This document shows positions 22,546-34,098 of a stretch of DNA of 64,000 bases, one piece after another. The translations under genes and the position numbers were made by a program. The stretch spans positions 868,001 to 932,000 of the forward strand of contig JAUIZM010000024.1 in the NCBI GenBank assembly GCA_030848705.1, in the 5' to 3' direction. The notes under the pieces were generated by a model. The model saw only the letters and a list, made by a program, of their open reading frames with translations, ran no database searches and was not told the DNA's origin. Source of the stretch: Heracleum sosnowskyi (Eukaryota > Streptophyta > Magnoliopsida > Apiales > Apiaceae). Each line of letters opens with the position of its first letter. The stretch's first letter is position 1.

Positions 22546-22904
22546 GAATTTCTTGTAAAATAAGTCAAGAATAAAGCTTTACGTGATTTTCATTCATTTA
22601 TTGAGAGTAACCCTAAATCCTAACAAGTCAATGACGAGGCTCACAAGTTTTATCCTTATTCTACATGTAAGTATCTAAGCTCCAAACAAATTTTATGTTT
22701 AAACAAGACAATAAAGAAGCTCTAAATGGATTACTTGTTGAATAAGTCGGGAATAAAGCTCTAAGTGGTTTGGATTGAGAGGAAACCCTAAAATCTAAAA
22801 AGTTGGTAATGTGTATATGAAATTAATTCCTTATTCAATAAGTAAATATCTAAGGGTAAATCAAGTTCATTTTTATTTAAAAAGTCAATAATGAAGCTCT
22901 AAAT
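22546..22904 (+). repeat. HOR unit 42, dimer A-C (359 bp)
   Basis: An A/B hybrid with GAGGCTC, then C with TAATTCCTTA. It is the partner of unit 12 at offset 16,412, lacking that unit's CCAAATAAAT. Confidence 0.95.
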
Positions 22905-23627
22905 GAATTTCTTGTAAAATAAGTCAAGAATAAAGCTTTACGTGATTTTCATTCATTTATTGAGAGTAACCCTAAATCCTAAAAAGTCAATGACGAGGCT
23001 CACAAGTTTTATCCTTATTCTACATGTAAGTATCTAAGCTCCAAACAAATTTTATGTTTAAACAAGATAATAAAGAAGTTCTAAATTGATTACTTGTTCA
23101 ATAAGTCGGGAATAAAGCTTTACGTGATTTTCATTCATTTATTGAGAGTAACCCTAAATCCTAACAAGTCAATGCCGAAGCTCACAAGTTTTATCCTTAT
23201 TCTACATGTAAGTATCTAAGCTCCAAACAAATTTTATGTTTAAACAAGACAATAAAGAAGCTCTAAATTGATTACTTGTTGAATAAGTCGGGAATAAAGC
23301 TTTACGTGATTTTCATTCATTTATTGAGAGTAACCCTAAATCCTAACAAGTCAATGACGAAGCTCACAAGTTTTATCCTTATTCTACATGTAAGTATCTG
23401 AGCTCCAAACAAATTTTATGTTTAAACAAGACAATAAAGAAGCTCTAAATGGATTACTTGTTGAATAAGTCGGGAATAAAGCTCTAAGTGGTTTGCATTG
23501 AGAGGAAACCCTAAAATCTAAAAAGTTGGTAATGTGTATATGAAATTAATTGCTTATTCAATAAGTAAATATCTAAGGGTAAATCAAGTTCATATTTATT
23601 TAAAAAGTCAATAATGAAGCTCTAAAT
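22905..23627 (+). repeat. HOR unit 43, tetramer A-B-B-C (723 bp)
   Basis: Matches unit 13: AAGATAATAA haplotype, TATCTGAGCTCC (at 23398), GCATTGAG. It has a private GTTCATATTTATT in C near 23588. Confidence 0.95.
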
Positions 23628-23986
23628 GAATTTCTTGTAAAATAAGTCAAGAATAAAGCTTTACGTGATTTTCATTCATTTATTGAGAGTAACCCTAAAT
23701 CCTAACAAGTCAATGACGAGGCTCACAAGTTTTATCCTTATTCTACATGTAAGTATCTAAGCTCCAAACAAATTTTATGTTTAAACAAGACAATAAAGAA
23801 GCTCTAAATGGATTACTTGTTGAATAAGTCGGGAATAAAGCTCTAAGTGGTTTGCATTGAGAGGAAACCCTAAAATCTAAAAAGTTGGTAATGTGTATAT
23901 GAAATTAATTGCTTATTCAATAGGTAAATATCTAAGGGTAAATCAAGTTCATTTTTATTTAAAAAGTCAATAATGAAGCTCTAAAT
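23628..23986 (+). repeat. HOR unit 44, dimer A-C (359 bp)
   Basis: GCATTGAG and AATAGGTAAAT in C; the fourth copy of the unit 14 dimer. Confidence 0.95.
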
Positions 23987-25068
23987 GAATTTCTTGTAAA
24001 ATAAGTCAAGAATAAAGCTTTACGTGATTTTCATTCATTTATTGAGAGTAACCCTAAATCCTAAAAAGTCAATGACGAGGCTCACAAGTTTTATCCTTAT
24101 TCTACATGTAAGTATCTAAGCTTCAAACAAATTTTATGTTTAAACAAGACAATAAAGAAGCTCTAAATTGATTACTTGTTGAATAAGTCGGGAATAAAGC
24201 TTTACGTGATTTTCATTCATTTATTGAGAGTAACCCTAAATCCTAACAAGTCAATGACGAAGCTCACAAGTTTTATCCTTATTCTACATGTAAGTATCTA
24301 AGCTCCAAACAAATTTTATGTTTAAAAAAGACAATAAAGAAGCTCTAAATGGATTACTTGTTGAATAAGTCGGGAATAAAGCTCTAAGTGGTTTGGATTG
24401 AGAGGAAACCCTAAAATCTAAAAAGTTGGTAATGTGTATATGAAATTAATTGCTTATTCAATAAGTAAATATTTAAGGGTAAATCAAGTTCATTTTTATT
24501 TAAAAAGTCAATAATGAAGCTCTAAATGAATTTCTTGTAAAATAAGTCAAGAATAAAGCTTTACGTGATTTTCATTCATTTATTGAGAGTAACCCTAAAT
24601 CCTAACAAGTCAATGACGAGGCTCACAAGTTTTATCCTTATTCTACATGTAAGTATCTAAGCTCCAAACAAATTTTATGTTTAAACAAGACAATAAAGAA
24701 GCTCTAAATTGATTACTTGTTGAATAAGTCGGGAATAAAGCTTTACGTGATTTTCATTCATTTATTGAGAGTAACCCTAAATCCTAACAAGTCAATGACG
24801 AAGCTCACAAGTTTTATCCTTATTCTACATGTAAGTATCTAAGCTCCAAACAAATTTTATGTTTAAACAAGACAATAAAGAAGCTCTAAATGGATTACTT
24901 GTTGAATAAGTCGGGAATAAAGCTCTAAGTGGTTTGGATTGAGAGGAAACCCTAAAATCTAAAAAGTTGGTAATGTGTATATGAAATTAATTGCTTATTC
25001 AATAAGTAAATATCTAAGGGTAAATCAAGTTCATTTTTATTTAAAAAGTCAATAATGAAGCTCTAAAT
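23987..25068 (+). repeat. HOR units 45-46, canonical trimers
   Basis: Starts at 23987 and 24528. Unit 45 has the AAGCTTCAAAC and TATTTAAGG set of unit 15. Unit 46 has B with TTTAAACAAG instead of the six-A run found in its partner unit 16. Confidence 0.95.
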
Positions 25069-25427
25069 GAGTTTCTTGTAAAATAAGTCAAGAATAAAGC
25101 TTTACGTGATTTTCATTCATTTATTGAGAGTAACCCTAAATCCTAACAAGTCAATGACGAGACTCACAAGTTTTATCCTTATTCTACATGTAAGTATCTA
25201 AGCTCCAAACAAATTTTATGTTTAAACAAGACAATAAAGAAGCTCTAAATGGATTACTTGTTGAATAAGTCGGGAATAAAGCTCTAAGTGGTTTGGATTG
25301 AGAGGAAACCCTAAAATCTAAAAAGTTGGTAATGTGTATATGAAATTAATTCCTTATTCAATAAGTAAATATCTAAGGGTAAATCAAGTTCATTTTTATT
25401 TAAAAAGTCAATAATGAAGCTCTAAAT
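25069..25427 (+). repeat. HOR unit 47, dimer A-C (359 bp)
   Basis: GAGACTC and TAATTCCTTA, the unit 17 type. Its A head is mutated to GAGTTTCTTG (G at 25071), the only such head I noticed. Confidence 0.95.
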
Positions 25428-26150
25428 GAATTTCTTGTAAAATAAGTCAAGAATAAAGCTTTACGTGATTTTCATTCATTTATTGAGAGTAACCCTAAAT
25501 CCTAAAAAGTCAATGACGAGGCTCACAAGTTTTATCCTTATTCTACATGTAAGTATCTAAGCTCCAAACAAATTTTATGTTTAAACAAGATAATAAAGAA
25601 GTTCTAAATTGATTACTTGTTCAATAAGTCGGGAATAAAGCTTTACTTGATTTTCATTCATTTATTGAGAGTAACCCTAAATCCTAACAAGTCAATGCCG
25701 AAGCTCACAAGTTTTATCCTTATTCTACATGTAAGTATCTAAGCTCCAAACAAATTTTATGTTTAAACAAGACAATAAAGAAGCTCTAAATTGATTACTT
25801 GTTGAATAAGTCGGGAATAAAGCTTTACGTGATTTTCATTCATTTATTGAGAGTAACCCTAAATCCTAACAAGTCAATGACGAAGCTCACAAGTTTTATC
25901 CTTATTCTACATGTAAGTATCTAAGCTCCAAACAAATTTTATGTTTAAACAAGACAATAAAGAAGCTCTAAATGGATTACTTGTTGAATAAGTCGGGAAT
26001 AAAGCTCTAAGTGGTTTGCATTGAGAGGAAACCCTAAAATCTAAAAAGTTGGTAATGTGTATATGAAATTAATTGCTTATTCAATAAGTAAATATCTAAG
26101 GGTAAATCAAGTTCATTTTTATTTAAAAAGTCAATAATGAAGCTCTAAAT
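25428..26150 (+). repeat. HOR unit 48, tetramer A-B-B-C (723 bp)
   Basis: AAGATAATAA / GCCGAAG haplotype with a private CTTTACTTG near 25643; C has GCATTGAG, unlike its partner unit 18. Confidence 0.95.
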
Positions 26151-26873
26151 GAATTTCTTGTAAAATAAGTCAAGAATAAAGCTTTACGTGATTTTCATTC
26201 ATTTATTGAGAGTAACCCTAAATCCTAAAAAGTCAATGACGAGGCTCACAAGTTTTATCCTTATTCTACATGTAAGTATCTAAGCTCCAAACAAATTTTA
26301 TGTTTAAACAAGACAATAAAGAAGCTCTAAATTGATTACTTGTTGAATAAGTCGGGAATAAAGCTTTACGTGATTTTCATTCATTTATTGAGAGTAACCC
26401 TAAATCCTAACAAGTCAATGACGAAGCTCACAAGTTTTATCCTTATTCTACATGTAAGTATCTAAGCTCCAAACAAATTTTATGTTTAAACAAGACAATA
26501 AAGAAGCTCTAAATTGATTACTTGTTGAATAAGTCGGGAATAAAGCTTTACGTGATTTTCATTCATTTATTGAGAGTAACCCTAAATCCTAACAAGTCAA
26601 TGACGAAGCTCACAAGTTTTATCCTTATTCTACATGTAAGTATCTAAGCTCCAAACAAATTTTATGTTAAAACAAGACAATAAAGAAGCTCTAAATGGAT
26701 TACTTGTTGAATAAGTCGGGAATAAAACTCTAAGTGGTTTGGATTGAGAGGAAACCCTAAAATCTAAAAAGTTGGTAATGTGTATATGAAATTAATTGCT
26801 TATTCAATAAGTAAATATTCAAGGGTAAATCAAGTTCATTTTTATTTAAAAAGTCAATAATGAAGCTCTAAAT
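26151..26873 (+). repeat. HOR unit 49, tetramer A-B-B-C (723 bp)
   Basis: A with CCTAAAAAGTC, a plain B, then B with GTTAAAAC and C with AATAAAACTC and TATTCAAGG as in unit 37. It opens the 26.2-34 kb zone of mixed left and right variants. Confidence 0.95.
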
Positions 26874-27414
26874 GAATTTCTTGTAAAATAAGTCAAGAAT
26901 AAAGCTTTACGTGATTTTCATTCATTTATTGAGAGTAACCCTAAATCCTAACAAGTCAATGACGAGGCTCACAAGTTTTATCCTTATTCTACATGTAAGT
27001 ATCTAAGCTCCAGTCAAATTTTATGTTTAAACAAGACAATAAAGAAGCTCTAAATTGATTACTTGTTGAATAAGTCGGGAATAAAGCTTCACCTGATTTT
27101 CATTAATTTATTGAGAGTAACCCTAAATCCTAACAAGTCAATGACGAAGCTCACAAGTTTTATCCTTATTCTACATGTAAGTATCTAAGCTCCAAACAAA
27201 TTTTATGTTTAAACAAGACAATTAAGAAGCTCTAAATGGATTACTTGTTGAATAAGTCGGGAATAAAGCTCTAAGTGGTTTGGATTGAGAGGAAACCCTA
27301 AAATCTAAAAAGTTGGTAATGTGTATATGAAATTAATTGCTTATTCAATAAGTAAATATCTAAGGGTAAATCAAGTTCATTTTTATTTAAAACGTCAATA
27401 ATGAAGCTCTAAAT
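26874..27414 (+). repeat. HOR unit 50, canonical trimer
   Basis: The unit 1/38 type with CTTCACCTG, ATTAATTT and GACAATTAAG, but CCAGTCAAAT in A (private) and AAAACGTC in C (shared with unit 53). Confidence 0.95.
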
Positions 27415-28318
27415 GAATTTCTTGTAAAATAAGTCAAGAATAAAGCTTTACGTGATTTTCATTCATTTATTGAGAGTAATCCTAAATCCTAACAAGTCAA
27501 TGACGAGGCTCACAAGTTTTATCCTTATTCTACATGTAAGTATCTAAGCTCCAAACAAATTTTATGTTTAAACAAGACAATAAAGAAGCTCTAAATTGAT
27601 TACTTGTTGAATAAGTCGGGAATAAAGCTTTACGTGATTTTCATTCATTTATTGAGAGTAACCCCAAATCCTAAAAAGTCAATGACGAGGCTCACAAGTT
27701 TTATCCTTATTCTACATGTAAGTATCTAAGCTCCAAACAAATTTTATGTTTAAACAAGATAATAAAGAAGTTCTAAATTGATTACTTGTTCAATAAGTCG
27801 GGAATAAAGCTTTACGTGATTTTCATTCATTTATTGAGAGTAACCCTAAATCCTAACAAGTCAATGCCGAAGCTCACAAGTTTTATCCTTATTCTACATG
27901 TAAGTATCTAAGCTCCAAACAAATTTTATGTTTAAACAAGACAATAAAGAAGCTCTAAATTGATTACTTGTTGAATAAGTCGGGAATAAAGCTTTACGTG
28001 ATTTTCATTCATTTATTGAGAGTAACCCTAAATCCTAACAAGTCAATGACGAAGCTCACAAGTTTTATCCTTATTCTACATGTAAGTATCTAAGCTCCAA
28101 ACAAATTTTATGTTTAAAAAAGACAATAAAGAAGCTCTAAATGGATTACTTGTTGAATAAGTCGGAATAAAGCTCTAAGTGGTTTGGATTGAGAGGAAAC
28201 CCTAAAATCTAAAAAGTTGGTAATGTGTATATGAAATTAATTGCTAATTCAATAAGTAAATATCTAAGGGTAAATCAAGTTCATTTTTATTTAAAAAGTC
28301 AATAATGAAGCTCTAAAT
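27415..28318 (+). repeat. HOR unit 51, pentamer (904 bp, one base deleted)
   Basis: The front matches unit 54 (GAGTAATCC, ACCCCAAAT, AAGATAATAA, GCCGAAG), and the rear matches unit 55 (TTTAAAAAAG, GTCGGAATAAAG with one G lost near 28164, GCTAATTC). It therefore looks like units 54 and 55 fused with 541 bases lost, or the ancestral state before a gain. Confidence 0.95.
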
Positions 28319-28860
28319 GAATTTCTTGTAAAATAAGTCAAGAATAAAGCTTTACGTGATTTTTATTCATTTATTGAGAGTAACCCTAAATCCTAACAAG
28401 TCAATGACGAGGCTCACAAGTTTTATCCTTATTCTACATGTAAGTATCTAAGCTCCAAACAAATTTTATGTTTAAACAAGACAATAAAGAAGCTCTAAAT
28501 TGATTACTTGTTGAATAAGTCGGGAATAAAGCTTTACGTGATTTTCATTCATTTATTGAGAGTAACCCTAAATCCTAACAAGTCAATGACGAAGCTCACA
28601 AGTTTTATCCTTATTCTACAGGTAAGTATCTAAGCTCCAAACAAATTTTATGTTAAAACAAGACAATAAAGAAGCTCTAAATGGATTACTTGTTGAATAA
28701 GTCGGGAATAAAGCTCTAAGTGGTTTGGATTGAGAGAAAACCCTAAAATCTAAAAAGTTGGTAATGTGTATATGAAATTAATTGCTTATTCAATAAGTAA
28801 ATATCTAAGGGTAAATCAAGTTCATTTTTTATTTAAAAAGTCAATAATGAAGCTCTAAAT
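28319..28860 (+). repeat. HOR unit 52, trimer (542 bp, one base inserted)
   Basis: GATTTTTATTC in A, CTACAGGTAAG and GTTAAAAC in B, GAGAGAAAACC in C, and one extra T in CATTTTTTATT near 28830. It matches unit 56. Confidence 0.95.
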
Positions 28861-29401
28861 GAATTTCTTGTAAAATAAGTCAAGAATAAAGATTTACGTG
28901 ATTTTCAATCATTTATTGAGAGTAACCCTAAATCCTAACAAGTCAATGACGAGGCTCACGAGTTTTATCCTTATTCTACATGTAAGTATCTAAGCTCCAG
29001 GCAAATTTTATGTTTAAACAAGACAATAAAGAAGCTCTAAATTGATTACTTGTTGAATAAGTCGGGAATAAAGCTTCACCTGATTTTCATTAATTTATTG
29101 AGAGTAACCCTAAATCCTAACAAGTCAATGACGAAGCTCACAAGTTTTATCCTTATTCTACATGTAAGTATCTAAGCTCCAAACAAATTTTATGTTTAAA
29201 CAAGACAATTAAGAAGCTCTAAATGGATTACTTGTTGAATAAGTCGGGAATAAAGCTCTAAGTGGTTTGGATTGAGAGGAAACCCTAAAATCTAAAAAGT
29301 TGGTAATGTGTATATGAAATTAATTGCTTATTCAATAAGTAAATATCTAAGGGTAAATCAAGTTCATTTTTATTTAAAACGTCAATAATGAAGCTCTAAA
29401 T
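28861..29401 (+). repeat. HOR unit 53, canonical trimer
   Basis: A has GATTTACGTG (HindIII lost), TTCAATCAT, CACGAG and CCAGGC. B has CTTCACCTG, ATTAATTT and GACAATTAAG. C has AAAACGTC. The A matches unit 57 and the rest matches unit 50. Confidence 0.95.
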
Positions 29402-30306
29402 GAATTTCTTGTAAAATAAGTCAAGAATAAAGCTTTACGTGATTTTCATTCATTTATTGAGAGTAATCCTAAATCCTAACAAGTCAATGACGAGGCTCAC
29501 AAGTTTTATCCTTATTCTACATGTAAGTATCTAAGCTCCAAACAAATTTTATGTTTAAACAAGACAATAAAGAAGCTCTAAATTGATTACTTGTTGAATA
29601 AGTCGGGAATAAAGCTTTACGTGATTTTCATTCATTTATTGAGAGTAACCCCAAATCCTAAAAAGTCAATGACGAGGCTCACAAGTTTTATCCTTATTCT
29701 ACATGTAAGTATCTAAGCTCCAAACAAATTTTATGTTTAAACAAGATAATAAAGAAGTTCTAAATTGATTACTTGTTCAATAAGTCGGGAATAAAGCTTT
29801 ACGTGATTTTCATTCATTTATTGAGAGTAACCCTAAATCCTAACAAGTCAATGCCGAAGCTCACAAGTTTTATCCTTATTCTACATGTAAGTATCTAAGC
29901 TCCAAACAAATTTTATGTTTAAACAAGACAATAAAGAAGCTCTAAATTGATTACTTGTTGAATAAGTCGGGAATAAAGCTTTACGTGATTTTCATTCATT
30001 TATTGAGAGTAACCCTAAATCCTAACTAGTCAATGACGAAGCTCACAAGTTTTATCCTTATTCTACATGTAAGTATCTAAGCTCCAAACAAATTTTATGT
30101 TTAAACAAGACAATAAAGAAGCTCTAAATGGATTACTTGTTGAATAAGTCGGGAATAAAGCTCTAAGTGGTTTGCATTGAGAGGAAACCCTAAAATCTAA
30201 AAAGTTGGTAATGTGTATATGAAATTAATTGCTTATTCAATAAGTAAATATCTAAGGGTAAATCAAGTTCATTTTTATTTAAAAAGTCAATAATGAAGCT
30301 CTAAAT
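29402..30306 (+). repeat. HOR unit 54, pentamer A-B-B-B-C (905 bp)
   Basis: GAGTAATCC in A, ACCCCAAAT plus AAGATAATAA in the first B, then GCCGAAG, CCTAACTAGTC, and C with GCATTGAG. It is the unit 20/39 type with two tags shared only with unit 51. Confidence 0.95.
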
Positions 30307-30846
30307 GAATTTCTTGTAAAATAAGTCAAGAATAAAGCTTTACGTGATTTTCATTCATTTATTGAGAGTAACCCTAAATCCTAAAAAGTCAATGACGAGG
30401 CTCACAAGTTTTATCCTTATTCTACATGTAAGTATCTAAGCTCCAAACAAATTTTATGTTTAAACAAGACAATAAAGAAGCTCTAAATTGATTACTTGTT
30501 GAATAAGTCGGGAATAAAGCTTTACGTGATTTTCATTCATTTATTGAGAGTAACCCTAAATCCTAACAAGTCAATGACGAAGCTCACAAGTTTTATCCTT
30601 ATTCTACATGTAAGTATCTAAGCTCCAAACAAATTTTATGTTTAAAAAAGACAATAAAGAAGCTCTAAATGGATTACTTGTTGAATAAGTCGGAATAAAG
30701 CTCTAAGTGGTTTGGATTGAGAGGAAACCCTAAAATCTAAAAAGTTGGTAATGTGTATATGAAATTAATTGCTAATTCAATAAGTAAATATCTAAGGGTA
30801 AATCAAGTTCATTTTTATTTAAAAAGTCAATAATGAAGCTCTAAAT
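30307..30846 (+). repeat. HOR unit 55, trimer (540 bp, one base deleted)
   Basis: The unit 21 type (CCTAAAAAGTC, TTTAAAAAAG) with GTCGGAATAAAG (one G lost near 30692) and GCTAATTC in C, both shared with the end of unit 51. Confidence 0.95.
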
Positions 30847-31388
30847 GAATTTCTTGTAAAATAAGTCAAGAATAAAGCTTTACGTGATTTTTATTCATTT
30901 ATTGAGAGTAACCCTAAATCCTAACAAGTCAATGACGAGGCTCACAAGTTTTATCCTTATTCTACATGTAAGTATCTAAGCTCCAAACAAATTTTATGTT
31001 TAAACAAGACAATAAAGAAGCTCTAAATTGATTACTTGTTGAATAAGTCGGGAATAAAGCTTTACGTGATTTTCATTCATTTATTGAGAGTAACCCTAAA
31101 TCCTAACAAGTCAATGACGAAGCTCACAAGTTTTATCCTTATTCTACAGGTAAGTATCTAAGCTCCAAACAAATTTTATGTTAAAACAAGACAATAAAGA
31201 AGCTCTAAATGGATTACTTGTTGAATAAGTCGGGAATAAAGCTCTAAGTGGTTTGGATTGAGAGAAAACCCTAAAATCTAAAAAGTTGGTAATGTGTATA
31301 TGAAATTAATTGCTTATTCAATAAGTAAATATGTAAGGGTAAATCAAGTTCATTTTTTATTTAAAAAGTCAATAATGAAGCTCTAAAT
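30847..31388 (+). repeat. HOR unit 56, trimer (542 bp, one base inserted)
   Basis: Matches unit 52 (GATTTTTATTC, CTACAGGTAAG, GTTAAAAC, GAGAGAAAACC, CATTTTTTATT), with a private AATATGTAAGG in C near 31331. Confidence 0.95.
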
Positions 31389-32111
31389 GAATTTCTTGTA
31401 AAATAAGTCAAGAATAAAGATTTACGTGATTTTCAATCATTTATTGAGAGTAACCCTAAATCCTAACAAGTCAATGACGAGGCTCACGAGTTTTATCCTT
31501 ATTCTACATGTAAGTATCTAAGCTCCAGGCAAATTTTATGTTTAAACAAGACAATAAAGAAGCTCTAAATTGATTACTTGTTGAATAAGTCGAGAATAAA
31601 GCTTGACCTGATTTTCATTCATTTATTGAGAGTAACCATAAATCCTAACAAGTCAATGACAAGGCTCACAAGTTTTATCCTTATTCTACATGTAAGTATC
31701 TAAGCTCCAAACAAATTTTATGTTTAAACAAGACAATAAAGAAGCTCTAAATTGATTACTTGTTGAATAAGTCGGGAATAAAGCTTTACGTGATTTTCAT
31801 TCATTTATTGAGAGTAACCCTAAATCCTAACAAGTCAATGACGAAGCTCACAAGTTTTATCCTTATTCTACATGTAAGTATCTAAGCTCCAAACAAATTT
31901 TATGTTTAAACAAGACAATAAAGAAGCTCTAAATGGATTACTTGTTGAATAAGTCGGGAATAAAGCTCTAAGTGGTTTGCATTGAGAGGAAACCCTAAAA
32001 TCTAAAAAGTTGGTAATGTGTATATGAAATTAATTGCTTATTCAATAAGTAAATATCTAAGGGTAAATCAAGTTCATTTTTATTTAAAAAGTCAATAATG
32101 AAGCTCTAAAT
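31389..32111 (+). repeat. HOR unit 57, tetramer A-B-B-C (723 bp)
   Basis: A like unit 53 (GATTTACGTG, TTCAATCAT, CACGAG, CCAGGC). The first B has GTCGAGAAT, CTTGACCTG, CCATAAATCC and GACAAGG, found otherwise in unit 4. C has GCATTGAG. Confidence 0.95.
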
Positions 32112-32652
32112 GAATTTCTTGTAAAATAAGTCAAGAATAAAGCTTTACGTGATTTTCATTCATTTATTGAGAGTAACCCTAAATCCTAACAAGTCAATGA
32201 CGAAGCTCACAAGTTTTATCCTTATTCTACATGTAAGTATCTAAGCTCCAAACAAATTTTATGTTTAAACAAGACAATAAAGAAGCTCTAAATTGATTAC
32301 TTGTTGAATAAGTCGGGAATAAAGCTTTACGTGATTTTCATTCATTTATTGAGAGTAACCCTAAATCCTAACAAGTCAATGACGAAGCTCACAAGTTTTA
32401 TCCTTATTCTACATGTAAGTATCTAAGCTCCAAACAAATTTTATGTTAAAACAAGACAATAAAGAAGCTCTAAATGGATTACTTGTTGAATAAGTCGGAA
32501 ATAAAGCTCTAAGTGGTTTGGATTGAGAGGAAACCCTAAAATCTAAAAAGTTGGTAATGTGTATATGAAATTAATTGCTTATTCAATAAGTAAATATTCA
32601 AGGGTAAATGAAGTTCATTTTTATTTAAAAAGTCAATAATGAAGCTCTAAAT
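32112..32652 (+). repeat. HOR unit 58, canonical trimer
   Basis: The A-type monomer carries GAAGCTC and ends AAATT, followed by B with GTTAAAAC and C with GTCGGAAAT, TATTCAAGG and AAATGAAG, close to the end of unit 4. Confidence 0.95.
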
Positions 32653-33557
32653 GAATTTCTTGTAAAATAAGTCAAGAATAAAGATTTACGTGATTTTCAT
32701 TCATTTATTGAGAGTAACCCTAAATCCTAACAAGTCAATGACGAGGCTCACGAGTTTTATCCTTATTCTACATGTAAGTATCTAAGCTCCAGGCAAATTT
32801 TATGTTTAAACAAGACAATAAAGAAGCTCTAAATTGATTACTTGTTGAATAAGTCGGGAATAAAGCTTCACCTGATTTTCATTCATTTATTGAGAGTAAC
32901 CATAAATCCTAACAAGTCAATGACGAGGCTCACAAGTTTTATCCTTATTCTACATGTAAGTATCTAAGCTCCAGGCAAATTTTATGTTTAAACAAGACAA
33001 TAAAGAAGCTCTAAATTGATTACTTGTTGAATAAGTCGGGAATAAAGCTTCACCTGATTTTCATTCATTTATTGAGAGTAACCATAAATCCTAACAAGTC
33101 AATGACAAGGCTCACAAGTTTTATCCTTATTCTACATGTAAGTATCTAAGCTCCAAACAAATTTTATGTTTAAACAAGACAATAAAGAAGCTCTAAATTG
33201 ATTACTTGTTGAATAAGTCGGGAATAAAGCTTTACGTGATTTTCATTCATTTATTGAGAGTAACCCTAAATCCTAACAAGTCAATGACGAAGCTCACAAG
33301 TTTTATCCTTATTCTACATGTAAGTATCTAAGCTCCAAACAAATTTTATGTTTAAACAAGACAATAAAGAAGCTCTAAATGGATTACTTGTTGAATAAGT
33401 CGGGAATAAAGCTCTAAGTGGTTTGGATTGAGAGGAAACCCTAAAATCTAAAAAGTTGGTAATGTGTATATGAAATTAATTGCTTATTCAATAAGTAAAT
33501 ATCTAAGGGTAAATCAAGTTCATTTTTATTTAAAAAGTCAATAATGAAGCTCTAAAT
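32653..33557 (+). repeat. HOR unit 59, pentamer A-B-B-B-C (905 bp)
   Basis: Monomers start at 32653, 32836, 33018, 33200 and 33382. A has GATTTACGTG, CACGAG and CCAGGC. The first two B copies both have CTTCACCTG and CCATAAATCC, the first with GAGGCTC and CCAGGC, the second with GACAAGG. This looks like a local 182-bp doubling of the unit 5 arrangement. Confidence 0.95.
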
Positions 33558-34098
33558 GAATTTCTTGTAAAATAAGTCAAGAATAAAGCTTTACGTGATT
33601 TTCATTCATTTATTCAGAGTAACCCTAAATCCTAACAAGTCAATGACGAGGCTCACGAGTTTTATCCTTATTCTACATGTAAGTATCTAAGCTCCAGGCA
33701 AATTTTATGTTTAAACAAGACAATAAAGAAGCTCTAAATTGATTACTTGTTGAATAAGTCGGGAATAAAGCTTCACCTGATTTTCATTCATTTATTGAGA
33801 GTAACCCTAAATCCTAACAAGTCAATGACGAGGCTCACAAGTTTTATCCTTATTCTACATGTAAGTATCTAAGCTCCAAACAAATTTTATGTTTAAACAA
33901 GACAATAAAGAAGCTCTAAATGGATTACTTGTTGAATAAGTCGGGAATAAAGCTCTAAGTGGTTTGGATTGAGAGGAAACCCTAAAATCTAAAAAGTTGG
34001 TAATGTGTATATGAAATTAATTGCTTATTCAATAAGTAAATATTCAAGGGTAAATCAAGTTCATTTTTATTTAAAAAGTCAATAATGAAGCTCTAAAT
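33558..34098 (+). repeat. HOR unit 60, canonical trimer
   Basis: A with a private TATTCAGAG near 33614, CACGAG and CCAGGC; B with CTTCACCTG and GAGGCTC; C with TATTCAAGG. It is the last unit with CCAGGC and sits at the boundary of the two variant domains. Confidence 0.95.

Larger units (their letters stand above)
26874..31388 (+). repeat. Unequal pair of blocks: units 50-52 (1,987 bp) and 53-56 (2,528 bp)
   Basis: The two blocks share AAAACGTC, GAGTAATCC, ACCCCAAAT, the one-base loss in GTCGGAATAAAG, GCTAATTC, CTACAGGTAAG, GAGAGAAAACC and CATTTTTTATT, in the same order. They differ by 541 bp: unit 51 corresponds to the front of unit 54 joined to the end of unit 55. Confidence 0.88.
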
